From positions 17,329 through 81,328 of the forward strand of contig JAFUGY010000058.1 of the NCBI GenBank assembly GCA_017469115.1: a DNA stretch of 64,000 nt, written 5' to 3'. Both the position numbers and the translations under genes were made by a program. Below, one piece after another: positions 26,709-35,628 of this stretch. The notes under the pieces were generated by a model that saw only the letters and a list, made by a program, of their open reading frames with translations, had not been told where the DNA came from and did not search any database. Source of the stretch: Oscillospiraceae bacterium. GTDB lineage: Bacteria; Bacillota; Clostridia; Oscillospirales; Oscillospiraceae. The stretch's first letter is position 1. Each line of letters opens with the position of its first letter.

Positions 26709-28211
26709 ATGAAAAAGATAATCTCAATGCTGATCATGCTACTAATATTTCTTCAATTGCTTACTTTTGCATATGCTGCTGGGGGAACGGTTAATGTTGT
26801 AGTTAATCCTGTTGAAGGAGGGACCTATAAAGCGGAAGGTAATCTCTCCTCTAGCGAAGATGGAAAAACTGTTACAATAACAGCAATCCCAAACGAAGTA
26901 TATAGTTTTAGTAATTGGAGCTATAAAAATACTGCTGGCACTAGTATGACTGCTACAGATAATCCCCATTCATTTGATGTTTTTGAAACAACAGTAACTG
27001 CTAATTTTGTAAAAAAAGAATCTGTAACTGTTACGGTCATTGTTGCAGATGGTCAAGGCAGTTATGGGGCTGTTAGTGGCTCAGGGACTTTCTTTAAGGG
27101 GAGTAATGTCTCTATTAAAGCCGTTCCCAATACAGGATATGAATTTGATAAATGGAGTACAGGGAGTAATAAAGCAGAAGATACAATTTCTGCGGATTCC
27201 AATAAGACAATATCTGCCTCTTTTAAACCAAAATCAATTACATTAAAAGTGGATACTGAAGGCGGTGGATATGTCACTAAAGGAGGAAGTAACTTTACTT
27301 CTGAAACAATTACATATAGTGATGTAAATCGGTATGTAACACTGGAAGCAGTTCCGAGTATTGGAAATAAGTTTTTAGGATGGTATGACTTAGGGGGTGC
27401 TTTTGTCAGTTCGTCTGCAAAAGCGCCGGTGGATATTCTTCAGTATACTTATTTGAAGGCAAAATTTGTTCCTCAATCATCAACGGAAGATCCAGATCCT
27501 TCCAAGACTGATCCAGTAGATCCGAGTCCTGTTAAACCGGACCCCGATCCCGTTCCTCCCGATCCTGTAAAACCTGATCCTGTTCCCGATCCTTATCATC
27601 CTTACAAAGAATTCCGAATCACTTATCATCCCGGTGCATACGGGGCAGAACCTGCAGTGCAGGATATAGCAGTTCCCGGTTCGGGCTGGCTCAGAGGCAG
27701 CACCTTTACGCGCCCTGGCTATGTGCAGGCTGGATGGTCATGGGATCCGTACGGAAAAGAATTCAATGCAGCACTGTATGCGCCGATGCCGATGCTGTAT
27801 GAGAATATCACGGTTTATCCCTACTGGGAGCCGATCAAAGGCCCTCTGACGCTTACGGTGGGATATTCCGGCAGCGGAGCCATTCAGGTAAACGGGCGCT
27901 ATGTCTACAACGGAGAAGGCTTTACGCTCAGACCTGGTGAATCTCTTACCTTCGGTTTTTATCCGGCCAGCGGCAATTACGTGTATAGTGTCTTGCTTGC
28001 GGGGCGTTACAGAGAATATCCGGGTTATGGCTTTACGGTTACCTATGATATGATGCAGAACCGCAACCAGACGCTCGCAGTGCGTTTTGAGTCAGTCTAT
28101 ACAAGGCCGAAGACCGGAGATGATTCCAATATTGGCCTTTGGGCTGCTCTGGGGATCTGTTCGGCAGTTTGCCTCGGTGTGCTGGTAGTTGCAAAGAAAA
28201 AGAAAAAATAA
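26709..28211 (+). CDS. Cell-surface repeat protein with variant sortase signal
   Basis: A 500-residue secreted protein. Signal peptide (about 1-24), then two to three InlB B-repeat-like units of about 70 residues (each with a GGxYxxxG...VTITAIPNxxYxFxNWS pattern), a Pro/Asp/Lys linker (about 260-298), a Flg_new/InlB-like module (ITYHPGAYGAEP..., about 303-375), another beta module, and a C-terminal sorting signal RPKTG, hydrophobic stretch and Lys tail. Sortase would link it to peptidoglycan; the first residue of the LPXTG motif is Arg instead of Leu. Probably an adhesin or surface-layer component. The 5' half of the gene is much more AT-rich than the 3' half, which suggests a mosaic. Confidence 0.85.
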   Translation: MKKIISMLIMLLIFLQLLTFAYAAGGTVNVVVNPVEGGTYKAEGNLSSSEDGKTVTITAIPNEVYSFSNWSYKNTAGTSMTATDNPHSFDVFETTVTANFVKKESVTVTVIVADGQGSYGAVSGSGTFFKGSNVSIKAVPNTGYEFDKWSTGSNKAEDTISADSNKTISASFKPKSITLKVDTEGGGYVTKGGSNFTSETITYSDVNRYVTLEAVPSIGNKFLGWYDLGGAFVSSSAKAPVDILQYTYLKAKFVPQSSTEDPDPSKTDPVDPSPVKPDPDPVPPDPVKPDPVPDPYHPYKEFRITYHPGAYGAEPAVQDIAVPGSGWLRGSTFTRPGYVQAGWSWDPYGKEFNAALYAPMPMLYENITVYPYWEPIKGPLTLTVGYSGSGAIQVNGRYVYNGEGFTLRPGESLTFGFYPASGNYVYSVLLAGRYREYPGYGFTVTYDMMQNRNQTLAVRFESVYTRPKTGDDSNIGLWAALGICSAVCLGVLVVAKKKKK

Positions 28212-28266
28212 AAGGCATTCCGCTGAAGATAGCCTATAAACCCAATTTTCAACAAAGATAGAAAGA

Positions 28267-28296
28267 GAACCGGTCACGCATTGGATCGGTTCTTTT
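28267..28296 (+). terminator. Intrinsic terminator after the surface-protein gene
   Basis: GAACCG (28267-28272) pairs with CGGTTC (28287-28292), then TTTT. Confidence 0.6.
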
Positions 28297-28320
28297 CCAT
28301 AACGGAAAGGAAGGTATACC

Positions 28321-29148
28321 ATGAATAAAAAACTCTCCGTAGTGCTGAAAGCCATGATTCCGCTTCTGCTTGCGGCGGTATCCATATTTTGGATTGCCGG
28401 CTATGCGGCTTCTCCGCAGTTCCATGCCTCTACCATTGCTTCTCTTGATGAAAAGACGGGCACCGTGCTGGAATTAACGGCGGCATCTGCGGCAGCTTCT
28501 GCCGCGATTACTCTTCTGCCGGGAGACACGGCAACCCCGATTGCCGATAAGCTTGCCGAGCTAAGCTCCTATTTCCTCATCGTAATCAGTGCGATCTACC
28601 TGGAGAAATATCTGACTACGATTACCGGTTATGCAGCCTTTGTGATTCTCATTCCGGCAGCCTGTATTCTTTTTTCCGTAAATGCCTTCGCAAGGAAAGA
28701 AATGGTGCGGCGTATTGCGTGGAAGCTGACGGTGTTCGGGCTTGCTGTGGCGCTGGTGATTCCTGCAAGTGTCCGTGTTTCCGATATGATTGATGAAACC
28801 TACAGCGCATCGATCCAGTCTACCATCAACACGGCTATCCAGACGACGGGACAGCTCCCTGAACTGGCGGAAGAGGCAGCGGAGACAGAGAAGACAGAGG
28901 GAACCAACGGCCTTCAGCGCTTTATCTCCGGCGTCAGGGATACCGTGTCCGGAACGGGAGAGCAGATAAAGAGGGTGTTGAATAATTTTATCAACGCCCT
29001 GGCGGTGATGTTGGTGACTTCCTGTCTGATCCCGATCCTTGTGATGCTGTTCTTTATCTGGATTGTCAAAATCCTCATTGGCTCAGATGTTCCGATGCTG
29101 CCTCGCAGAGCACCGGAACCAAGAAGAGAGGAGCGGCAGGATGGCTGA
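28321..29148 (+). CDS. Hypothetical multi-pass membrane protein
   Basis: No family recognised. 275 residues with an N-terminal hydrophobic segment (about 11-30), an external region, two to three central segments (about 88-160), a long amphipathic Glu/Thr-rich stretch (about 160-215) and a final hydrophobic pair (about 222-250), ending in a Pro/Arg-rich cytoplasmic tail. GGAAGGTATACC precedes ATG 28321. Its stop overlaps the start of the phosphodiester glycosidase gene by 8 bases, so the two are translationally coupled and may work together at the membrane. Confidence 0.75.
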   Translation: MNKKLSVVLKAMIPLLLAAVSIFWIAGYAASPQFHASTIASLDEKTGTVLELTAASAAASAAITLLPGDTATPIADKLAELSSYFLIVISAIYLEKYLTTITGYAAFVILIPAACILFSVNAFARKEMVRRIAWKLTVFGLAVALVIPASVRVSDMIDETYSASIQSTINTAIQTTGQLPELAEEAAETEKTEGTNGLQRFISGVRDTVSGTGEQIKRVLNNFINALAVMLVTSCLIPILVMLFFIWIVKILIGSDVPMLPRRAPEPRREERQDG

Positions 29149-30448
29149 GTGGAAGAGACTCTCCGCATGGATCTGTATCATTGCCTTAATGGCTGGGATT
29201 GGCTCTGTTGCAGCTTCGGCAGAGCCATACACAGATGCATGGGGGTATACCGATGAAGACGGCGACGGGTTGATTCTTGTTACAGTCCCGTGGGAGACGT
29301 GCACAGCATATATGCTCATTGTGCTGGATCCTACGAGAGTTGTTCTCGGTTGCCGTCCGGACAAGCTGTATGCGCGGGGATATACAGTAGAGGAATATGT
29401 CAAACAGTTTCATGCCGTCGCCGGGATCAATGCCGGAGGTTTTGCAGATGAGGGAGGAAACGGGAACGGCAGTGTTCCGGAACATGCAATTGTCAGCAAC
29501 GGAGAAATCTATTGCAACTGGTCAGGAGTAGGAGAGGGCTTTGCAGGGCTTGATGCCGACGGAAAGCTCCATCTTGGTTTCCAGCATGTGGAGGAACTCA
29601 TTCAGCAGCAAATCAAGGAAGGTGCCGGTTATGGCCCGATTCTTGTTCAGGACGGGGAAGCGATAGACCCTTCGACCAGCGCTTTTTCTTACTGGATTGA
29701 TACGCTGAATCCGCGTACGGCGATCGGCCAACGCAGCGACAATGCGATTCTTCTCCTGGTGTTTGACGGGAGACAGCCGAGCAGCCTTGGTGCTTCTTTT
29801 GCGGATGAAACAGAGTTGATGCTGCGTTTCGGCGCAGTAAACGCGGCGAACCTGGACGGGGGCAATTCTTCCATGATGTGGTTCGATGGCGGGTATCTCA
29901 ACAACCCGGTGGGTACGTTTGATGTTCGCCCGATCCCGACAAGCTTTGTGGTTCTCAAGCAACAGAGGAACTATACGGTTCCTGTCGTTTCTGAGGAAGA
30001 GCGCACCGGGATGACCCGGGAAGAGATGGAAGCCCTTGCGCCGAATCCTGCGTCCTTGCCGGATAATTGTACGGAAGAGGAAAAGGCTGAGCTGGAATCG
30101 TTTGCAAGAGAATATATAAAACATTATGTAAACTTTTCAGCAGATGCCAATCAGATGAGTAACGTGCACTATTATAATCTTCTTCCATTGACGGTGTCTG
30201 GGGGCGAATTGCAGAAAAGGCTTCACGGGGCATTCGGCAGCTTCGGCTATGCGTTTGTCAAATCTGTTTCTGTCCTCTCTGTGAAAGAGGATTTCTGTAC
30301 AGCTCTTTCCGATAGCCGCTATCTGGCTGGATACACCTATGAGACCGAGAGCGTCGGAAAAAACACCGTGAGAGAAGAAAAAAACATACAGCTCACCATC
30401 CTGAGGCAGGACGGAAAGCTGTATGCAGAATCCATGTGGTTTTATTGA
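29141..30448 (+). CDS. Secreted phosphodiester glycosidase (NAGPA domain) with extra C-terminal domain
   Basis: 435 residues. A signal peptide (about 1-26, ending AASA) precedes an NAGPA-type phosphodiester glycosidase domain (about 45-290) with AVAGINAGGF, PRTAIGQRSDN and AANLDGGNSSMMWFDG, the family's characteristic blocks. Such enzymes remove sugars from phosphodiester-linked glycans, for example teichoic-acid-like polymers. A C-terminal region (about 300-435) of mixed alpha/beta type is not recognised. ATG 29141 is chosen since GAGAGGAG precedes it and a signal peptide follows. Its 3' end overlaps the convergent GtrA gene by 7 bases. Confidence 0.88.
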   Translation: MAEWKRLSAWICIIALMAGIGSVAASAEPYTDAWGYTDEDGDGLILVTVPWETCTAYMLIVLDPTRVVLGCRPDKLYARGYTVEEYVKQFHAVAGINAGGFADEGGNGNGSVPEHAIVSNGEIYCNWSGVGEGFAGLDADGKLHLGFQHVEELIQQQIKEGAGYGPILVQDGEAIDPSTSAFSYWIDTLNPRTAIGQRSDNAILLLVFDGRQPSSLGASFADETELMLRFGAVNAANLDGGNSSMMWFDGGYLNNPVGTFDVRPIPTSFVVLKQQRNYTVPVVSEEERTGMTREEMEALAPNPASLPDNCTEEEKAELESFAREYIKHYVNFSADANQMSNVHYYNLLPLTVSGGELQKRLHGAFGSFGYAFVKSVSVLSVKEDFCTALSDSRYLAGYTYETESVGKNTVREEKNIQLTILRQDGKLYAESMWFY

Positions 30449-30882
30449 GTTTGTCCCTTCCGAAACACAAGCAGCTTGCTGAAAACATAATTGCCGATTG
30501 TGACGGCAACAGCTGTAATAAGCGTTCCCGTGAGAAGCGTAAGCCCCAGTACATTGCATAACAGCTGCATCAGCAGAATATCCATAATCCAGGTCGCAAG
30601 TCGGGAGGCGATAAATCCTGTCGCTTCTTTCAGAATTTCCGGGTTCTTGCTCCGAAAGACCCATTTTCGGTTTGCCGGGTAAGCAAAAGCTACACCTGCA
30701 ACCCAGTTCACCGTGCTCAGAATCAGGTTTTGCACGTGAGTGGGATGAGCAGTATTGGCGTAGAACAGAAAATTCCAAAGGAACTTAGCTCCCCAGGCAA
30801 CAATCGTAGTAAGCACGCCAACAATAACATACACAATCAGCTCCCTGTATTTGACAAGGAGCTTTTTTATTGTTTCAATCAT
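30442..30882 (-). CDS. GtrA-like membrane protein
   Basis: 146 residues with four membrane segments and the GtrA pattern: YVIVGVLTTIVAWG at the start, NWVAGVAFAYPANRKWVF in the middle, GNYVFSKLLVF at the end. GtrA proteins are thought to flip or position undecaprenyl-phosphate sugars made by DPM1-like transferases. That fits the gene just upstream, which overlaps it by 8 bases. It is the last of six minus-strand genes and no terminator was seen, since it overlaps the convergent gene's end. Confidence 0.92.
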   Translation of the reverse strand: MIETIKKLLVKYRELIVYVIVGVLTTIVAWGAKFLWNFLFYANTAHPTHVQNLILSTVNWVAGVAFAYPANRKWVFRSKNPEILKEATGFIASRLATWIMDILLMQLLCNVLGLTLLTGTLITAVAVTIGNYVFSKLLVFRKGQTQ

Positions 30883-31798
30883 GGGTTCCTCCGCATTCTT
30901 CCGAAATAATATATCTGGGTCGTCCCTTCAGCTCTTCGTACATCTTGGAGATGTAATATCCGATCACACCGAGGCTCAGCATAATCAGGCTTCCTGTAAT
31001 CAGCAGAAGGATAATCACGGTGGTAAAGCCTTCCGCAGCGGTTCCGTTGATTTTCTGTACCAGTGAGATCACAGTAAAGATGACTGCAATCAACAGCATC
31101 AGCCCGCCCATCAGAGTTATGCAATGCAGGGGAGCAGAGGAGAAGGAAGTGATATTTTTAATGGCATAGCGGATCAAAGAGCGGGTAGACCATTTGCTTT
31201 CGCCTGCAGTGCGCTCCTGCACGGAATATTTTACTTCGGCTTTCCGAAACCCGACCCAGTAAGAGAGCGCCCGGAAAAACACATTTCGCTCCGGCATTTT
31301 GTTCAGCGTGTCAACGACCTTACGATCCAGCAGTTTAAAATCGGAAGAGGACGACATATCCATGCCGATTGCACTGCTGATCAACGCATAGAAGGAATTT
31401 GCAGCAAACCGGTGAGCACCCGTCTCCATGCCGCGGTCTTCTTTGACGCCTTCAACCACTTCATATCCCTGTTCCCACAGATGGAACATTTCGATTATTT
31501 TTTCCGGGGGATGCTGCAGGTCGCAATCCATCACAACGCAGCAATCTCCGGTCGCTTTTTCAAGCCCTGCAAACATGGCAGATTCTTTGCCGAAATTCCT
31601 GCTGAAATGCACACCCCGTACTCCCCGGTCGGTTTTTGCTGCTTCCTGGATGGCTTCCCAGGTCTTATCGGTGGATCCGTCATCGATAAACAGCAATTCA
31701 TAGGGAATTCCGGCACTACGCAGGAGAGAAGAAAGCGTTTTGGCTGTTTTGGCGATCATCTTCTCTTCATTGAAAGCAGGAATAATAACAGAAATCAT
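30875..31798 (-). CDS. GT2 glycosyltransferase, DPM1/GtrB type
   Basis: 307 residues. An N-terminal GT-A domain with ISVIIPAFNEE, FIDDGSTDKTW and CCVVMDCDLQHPP (metal-binding DxD region), then two C-terminal membrane segments (about 225-290). This layout makes polyprenyl-phosphate sugar on the inner face of the membrane. The product probably feeds the GT39-type enzyme encoded upstream, with GtrA as partner. ATGA overlap with the upstream gene. Confidence 0.94.
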   Translation of the reverse strand: MISVIIPAFNEEKMIAKTAKTLSSLLRSAGIPYELLFIDDGSTDKTWEAIQEAAKTDRGVRGVHFSRNFGKESAMFAGLEKATGDCCVVMDCDLQHPPEKIIEMFHLWEQGYEVVEGVKEDRGMETGAHRFAANSFYALISSAIGMDMSSSSDFKLLDRKVVDTLNKMPERNVFFRALSYWVGFRKAEVKYSVQERTAGESKWSTRSLIRYAIKNITSFSSAPLHCITLMGGLMLLIAVIFTVISLVQKINGTAAEGFTTVIILLLITGSLIMLSLGVIGYYISKMYEELKGRPRYIISEECGGTHD

Positions 31799-33429
31799 GG
31801 TTTTAACCCTTTCATCAGATAGGTTACGGAAAGCCCGCCCTGTCCTTCAAAGTCGTAGGCATAGAGCAGTTCGCTCTCAGTGAGCCCGGTGTCTGCCCCG
31901 AAGTTTCGAAGCACAGTGTCCGGGTCATATCCATATCCATCCGTCCAGTAATCGTTTGTGCTGATATACAAAACAGCGCTTTCGGCATCGCCGAGATACT
32001 TTTTCAGGGCAACGGAAGCCGTGTCATTGGTGACGAGAAAATCTTTGAAGCTTCTCAGTTCCAGCAGGTCCTGGGTGATCGGGCCGAAAGCGCGAGGCCC
32101 ATCTGCAAGGTAAACACAGGGGAGATCTGCGTGCGCTTCGGTGAGAGCCCTGTAGGTGGGCTGCTCGGTAAAAAGTGTAGCAGGTGGTTTCGCTTTTGCG
32201 CTGAGGAGTGCAACAAAGAAAACCGCGAGAAAAATCGCTTTTTTTGCCATATAGCTCCAACGGAAGGAACCCATACTTCGTTCTGCAATGCAAAACAGGA
32301 AGCCGATTCCGACTGCGGCAATCGGTGTGAGATTATAGATATAACGAAGCTCCTGGGCTTGCAGAGGAGCAATCAGCACGGTAAAGAGATAAGCAAGAGG
32401 CAGCGGGAGCAGAATGACCAGTGCCTCAAAAGGAATTATCCCGCTTTGTACGGTTTTCGGCAGCCTCCTGATGCACAGAAGAAGACAACCGGCCGCAAGA
32501 ACGGCGGCTTGCCGCATGCCCCGCAGAAAGAGATTTGCTGCATCACCGAAGTTCTGCAGGCGTTCCCGGTAGGTGGCGGTATCTTTTAAAGCATCGATTA
32601 CGCTGCTGCCTCCGACAGCCTGACCGTTTCCCTGAAACACTTGATGTAAGCTTGCAGGAAAGACAATTACCATCAAACCGACACCTGCCAGTGCAACAAA
32701 AGAAAAACAGAAGAAAGACCGATAGTCTTTTCTGATCAGAGAGTAGAGATCATATACGGCGCAGAGAAAGAATGCGTAAAATACGAAATAGTATTGCGTC
32801 ATCATTCCCCCAAAAAGGGAGAACAAAAGGAGGCAGTAGTACCCGGCCTTCTTCTGCGTGTGCATCAATCGCGCAACCGTAAAGGCCAGTAAGACGGTGA
32901 AGAAGGTCAAGAGCATATACATGCGGATCATCGTGACAGCGGATAATCCCAGCACGCTTAAACCGTATAAAGCGGTGACGGCACAAGCCACATCCAAACT
33001 GCAATACAGTTCCAGCGCCAACGCATATAGCACGATGCCCGTGAGGATAAAAAAGAAGGCGTTGATCCCTAGCCCGATCCACTTGGAACTGCTGCCGGGA
33101 AAGAGAGATGACACGAAATGAAAGATCCAGTAGTAAAGCGGAGGGTGAACGTCCCGCTCCAGATTTTCGTATACCGAGCCAAAGGCAAAGGCATCTTCGC
33201 GGCTGACGGAGAGGTAGGCATCAACCTCCTCCCGAGTAACAATCTTGTCGATAAGAGTTCCATCTTTTACATCGGTGAGATAGGGAGCATGGTAGCTGTT
33301 GGATAACCCGTAAGTGTAAATCTCATCGATGAAAAGCCCCTGTTTTCGCATACAAAAGAGAAGACATACACCGATGATGCTTGCAAAAACAAGTGCCGGA
33401 GCCCAGTATTTTTTAATTACGTCCTTCAA
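31795..33429 (-). CDS. GT39-type membrane glycosyltransferase (ArnT/PMT-like)
   Basis: About 544 residues with ten or more membrane segments. The first external loop has an acidic pair (LFIDEIYTYGLSN) and DVHPPLYYWIFH, the pattern of GT-C transferases that use lipid-phosphate sugars. It would add a sugar to a wall polymer, lipid or protein outside the cell. Start TTG 33429 is chosen because AGGGAGAG lies 7 bases upstream; the frame stays open upstream to 33507 inside lgt. It overlaps lgt by 17 bases and the DPM1-type gene by 4. Confidence 0.85.
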   Translation of the reverse strand: MKDVIKKYWAPALVFASIIGVCLLFCMRKQGLFIDEIYTYGLSNSYHAPYLTDVKDGTLIDKIVTREEVDAYLSVSREDAFAFGSVYENLERDVHPPLYYWIFHFVSSLFPGSSSKWIGLGINAFFFILTGIVLYALALELYCSLDVACAVTALYGLSVLGLSAVTMIRMYMLLTFFTVLLAFTVARLMHTQKKAGYYCLLLFSLFGGMMTQYYFVFYAFFLCAVYDLYSLIRKDYRSFFCFSFVALAGVGLMVIVFPASLHQVFQGNGQAVGGSSVIDALKDTATYRERLQNFGDAANLFLRGMRQAAVLAAGCLLLCIRRLPKTVQSGIIPFEALVILLPLPLAYLFTVLIAPLQAQELRYIYNLTPIAAVGIGFLFCIAERSMGSFRWSYMAKKAIFLAVFFVALLSAKAKPPATLFTEQPTYRALTEAHADLPCVYLADGPRAFGPITQDLLELRSFKDFLVTNDTASVALKKYLGDAESAVLYISTNDYWTDGYGYDPDTVLRNFGADTGLTESELLYAYDFEGQGGLSVTYLMKGLKP

Positions 33430-34327
33430 CAGTATGCTCTCCCTTTGTTTCGGTTTTACGGTTGCGTGAATACAGCAGCATCCCGGCTCCAATTGCTGCC
33501 AGTGCAACGGACAAAACCTGAGAAACCCGGATTCCCGTGTTGCCGATCATCAGGCTGTCCGTTCTGAGCCCTTCGATCCAGCTTCGTCCGAGACCGTACC
33601 ATAGAAAATACAGCCACAGGCACTGCCAGTCGTACTGCCTTTTTCTTTTGCGGATTATAGCATCAAGAAAGAAAAATCCGGCAAGATTCCATAGGCTTTC
33701 ATACAGAAAAGTCGGGTGGACCGTGACGATTTCTCCGTTTGGAGCCAGCAGCCCCATCCTGCAAAAAATCGTTGTCTCTCGCCCAAACGCTTCACGATTG
33801 AAAAAGTTTCCCCATCGGCCAATCGCCTGTCCCAGCATACAGGCCGGCGCAAGAAGATCCAACATGGCGAGAGGGGATAGTTTCTTCCGCTTGCAAGCCA
33901 GAATTACCGCGGCTGCACCGGCGATCACACCGCCGTACACAGCAAGCCCGCCTTCCCAGATTGCGAAAATCTCTCCGGGATACTCACGATAGTAATCCAA
34001 ACGAAAAAGAACATAATAAACACGTGCACCAAGGATAGCTGCAGGCAGAACCCACAAAAAAACATCGTATAGGTCATCCTCCCGGAAGCCAAACTGCTTT
34101 GAGCGGTGTATACTCCATGTCATCCCGACGAGAAATGCCAGCGCAATGATGACGCCGTACAAATAGATGGTTTTTCCGAAAAGGGTAAAGGATGCAGGCG
34201 GATTCCATGTCAGATTTCCGAGCATCGGAAAGGTGATGGCGCTGTCGCGCTGAACGGTTTCCAGGAGAGAAGCATCGGTTCCTTCCTCGGAAAGCAGAGA
34301 AGGAAAAATGGCTGAAAACAGCATCAT
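33413..34327 (-). CDS. lgt: Prolipoprotein diacylglyceryl transferase
   Basis: Lgt moves diacylglycerol from phosphatidylglycerol to the lipobox Cys of prolipoproteins. 304 residues, about seven membrane segments, and the signature GRWGNFFNREAFG (about 150-162). It has an N-terminal extension of about 35 residues compared with short Lgt proteins. Its ATG overlaps the stop of the M16 gene (ATGATG/TGA), so it is coupled to the peptidase pair. Confidence 0.95.
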   Translation of the reverse strand: MMLFSAIFPSLLSEEGTDASLLETVQRDSAITFPMLGNLTWNPPASFTLFGKTIYLYGVIIALAFLVGMTWSIHRSKQFGFREDDLYDVFLWVLPAAILGARVYYVLFRLDYYREYPGEIFAIWEGGLAVYGGVIAGAAAVILACKRKKLSPLAMLDLLAPACMLGQAIGRWGNFFNREAFGRETTIFCRMGLLAPNGEIVTVHPTFLYESLWNLAGFFFLDAIIRKRKRQYDWQCLWLYFLWYGLGRSWIEGLRTDSLMIGNTGIRVSQVLSVALAAIGAGMLLYSRNRKTETKGEHTVEGRN

Positions 34328-35628
34328 TCCTCCGTGAGCGGGCGAATAACCGCCATGGCAAGCTTTTCAGGTTTGAAGGTATCTGCAATCCACTGCTCGC
34401 ATGCCTGCCGGCTGATTTGAGGCAGCAATTCAATGACATCCAGCGTGCAAAAGCCGTCAAAGGCGTCTGCTAAAAGAGAAACACAGGTCCCGTCAAAGTC
34501 CTCTAACCCTCTCAGTTGTCCGCCGATCATTGCCTTTCGGGTGCGGGAGAAGTATGCTTTGTTAAAGCCTTTTTCACGGATGCGGTCTACTTCTGAAAGC
34601 AGTTCCTGCAGAACCTTCTCCGGGTCCGGGCTTTGTCCGCCGATAATCATAGTTGCGGTTCCTACGGCATAGTCGATTTCCACATCAAAATCACGAGTCA
34701 ATACGCCGTCAGCATATAACCGTGTGTAGAAAGAGGAAGACGCTCCTGCGAGTAATCTCAGGGCAAGGCCTGCTGTCAGCCTCTGGAGGAGGATGCTCTT
34801 GCCGTCCGGTTCTTCCGTGTCTTTCGCCCCGTTGCTGATCTTCTCGCCTATCAGGAATTCCGGCATGCCGACCGGCATTTGCCGTTCCTTATAAGGCGCG
34901 AGCGGAAGATCGCTTTCTTTCTCTCCGAAATCTGCCTGAGGAATGCTCTTTCTCTCCGAACCCAGAACTTCGTTGGCAATTTCAAAAACTCGCTCCGGGT
35001 TCACATCTCCCTCTACGCAGAGCACCATATTGCTTGGCGCGTAGAAAACACGATGGCAGTGATATAACGTTTGGTCTGTGATTTCCGCAATGCTTTCTAC
35101 CGTCCCGACGACCGCATCCTTGATCGGGTGATGGGCATATAACAGGGAAAGGAGATCGTAATAAACCTGTCTTCCGGGAGAATCATCTCCCATCTGAATC
35201 TCCTGTGCTATAATACCCTGCTCTTTTTGAACGGTTTCCGGGGTGTAGTACGGGGTTGAGACGAATTGCAGCAAAATGCGAAGATTTTCTTCAAAGTGCT
35301 CGGTGCAGCTGAAATGATAACATGTCAGATCTGAGCTGGTGAAGGCGTTTGCATCCGCTCCGTTTTCCGAAAGGGTGGTGAGAGCATTGCTGCCGTCCGG
35401 CATATCAAACATCTTGTGTTCCAGAAAATGTGCTACACCGGCAGGTGTATCAATCGTTTCACCGTCGATGGCAAACCGACGCATGGCACCGCCGTAGTGG
35501 GTGCCGAAAACAGCGTACTGGGAGTTATAACCTTGTTTAGGGATTACGAAGATTTTCAGCCCGTTTTCCAGCTCACCGCTGTACAGGTATTCTCCAACAC
35601 TTTTGTATTCCTTCTTTGTGATCAGCAT
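34324..35628 (-). CDS. M16 family peptidase, catalytic partner (YmfH-like)
   Basis: 434 residues, insulinase fold. The inverted zinc motif HFLEH is present (His67, Glu70, His71), so this subunit should be active. It resembles YmfH, found with YmfF as a cytoplasmic pair in many Firmicutes. ATG 35628 is chosen because AGAGGAA lies just upstream; the open frame extends to 35652. It overlaps the upstream homologue by 7 bases and lgt by 4. Confidence 0.93.
   Translation of the reverse strand: MLITKKEYKSVGEYLYSGELENGLKIFVIPKQGYNSQYAVFGTHYGGAMRRFAIDGETIDTPAGVAHFLEHKMFDMPDGSNALTTLSENGADANAFTSSDLTCYHFSCTEHFEENLRILLQFVSTPYYTPETVQKEQGIIAQEIQMGDDSPGRQVYYDLLSLLYAHHPIKDAVVGTVESIAEITDQTLYHCHRVFYAPSNMVLCVEGDVNPERVFEIANEVLGSERKSIPQADFGEKESDLPLAPYKERQMPVGMPEFLIGEKISNGAKDTEEPDGKSILLQRLTAGLALRLLAGASSSFYTRLYADGVLTRDFDVEIDYAVGTATMIIGGQSPDPEKVLQELLSEVDRIREKGFNKAYFSRTRKAMIGGQLRGLEDFDGTCVSLLADAFDGFCTLDVIELLPQISRQACEQWIADTFKPEKLAMAVIRPLTEE

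Noticed and set aside
27480-27600. Frameshift or gene fusion at the composition break in the surface-protein gene
   Set aside because: The frame is continuous through the linker, and signal peptide and sorting signal belong to one reading frame.
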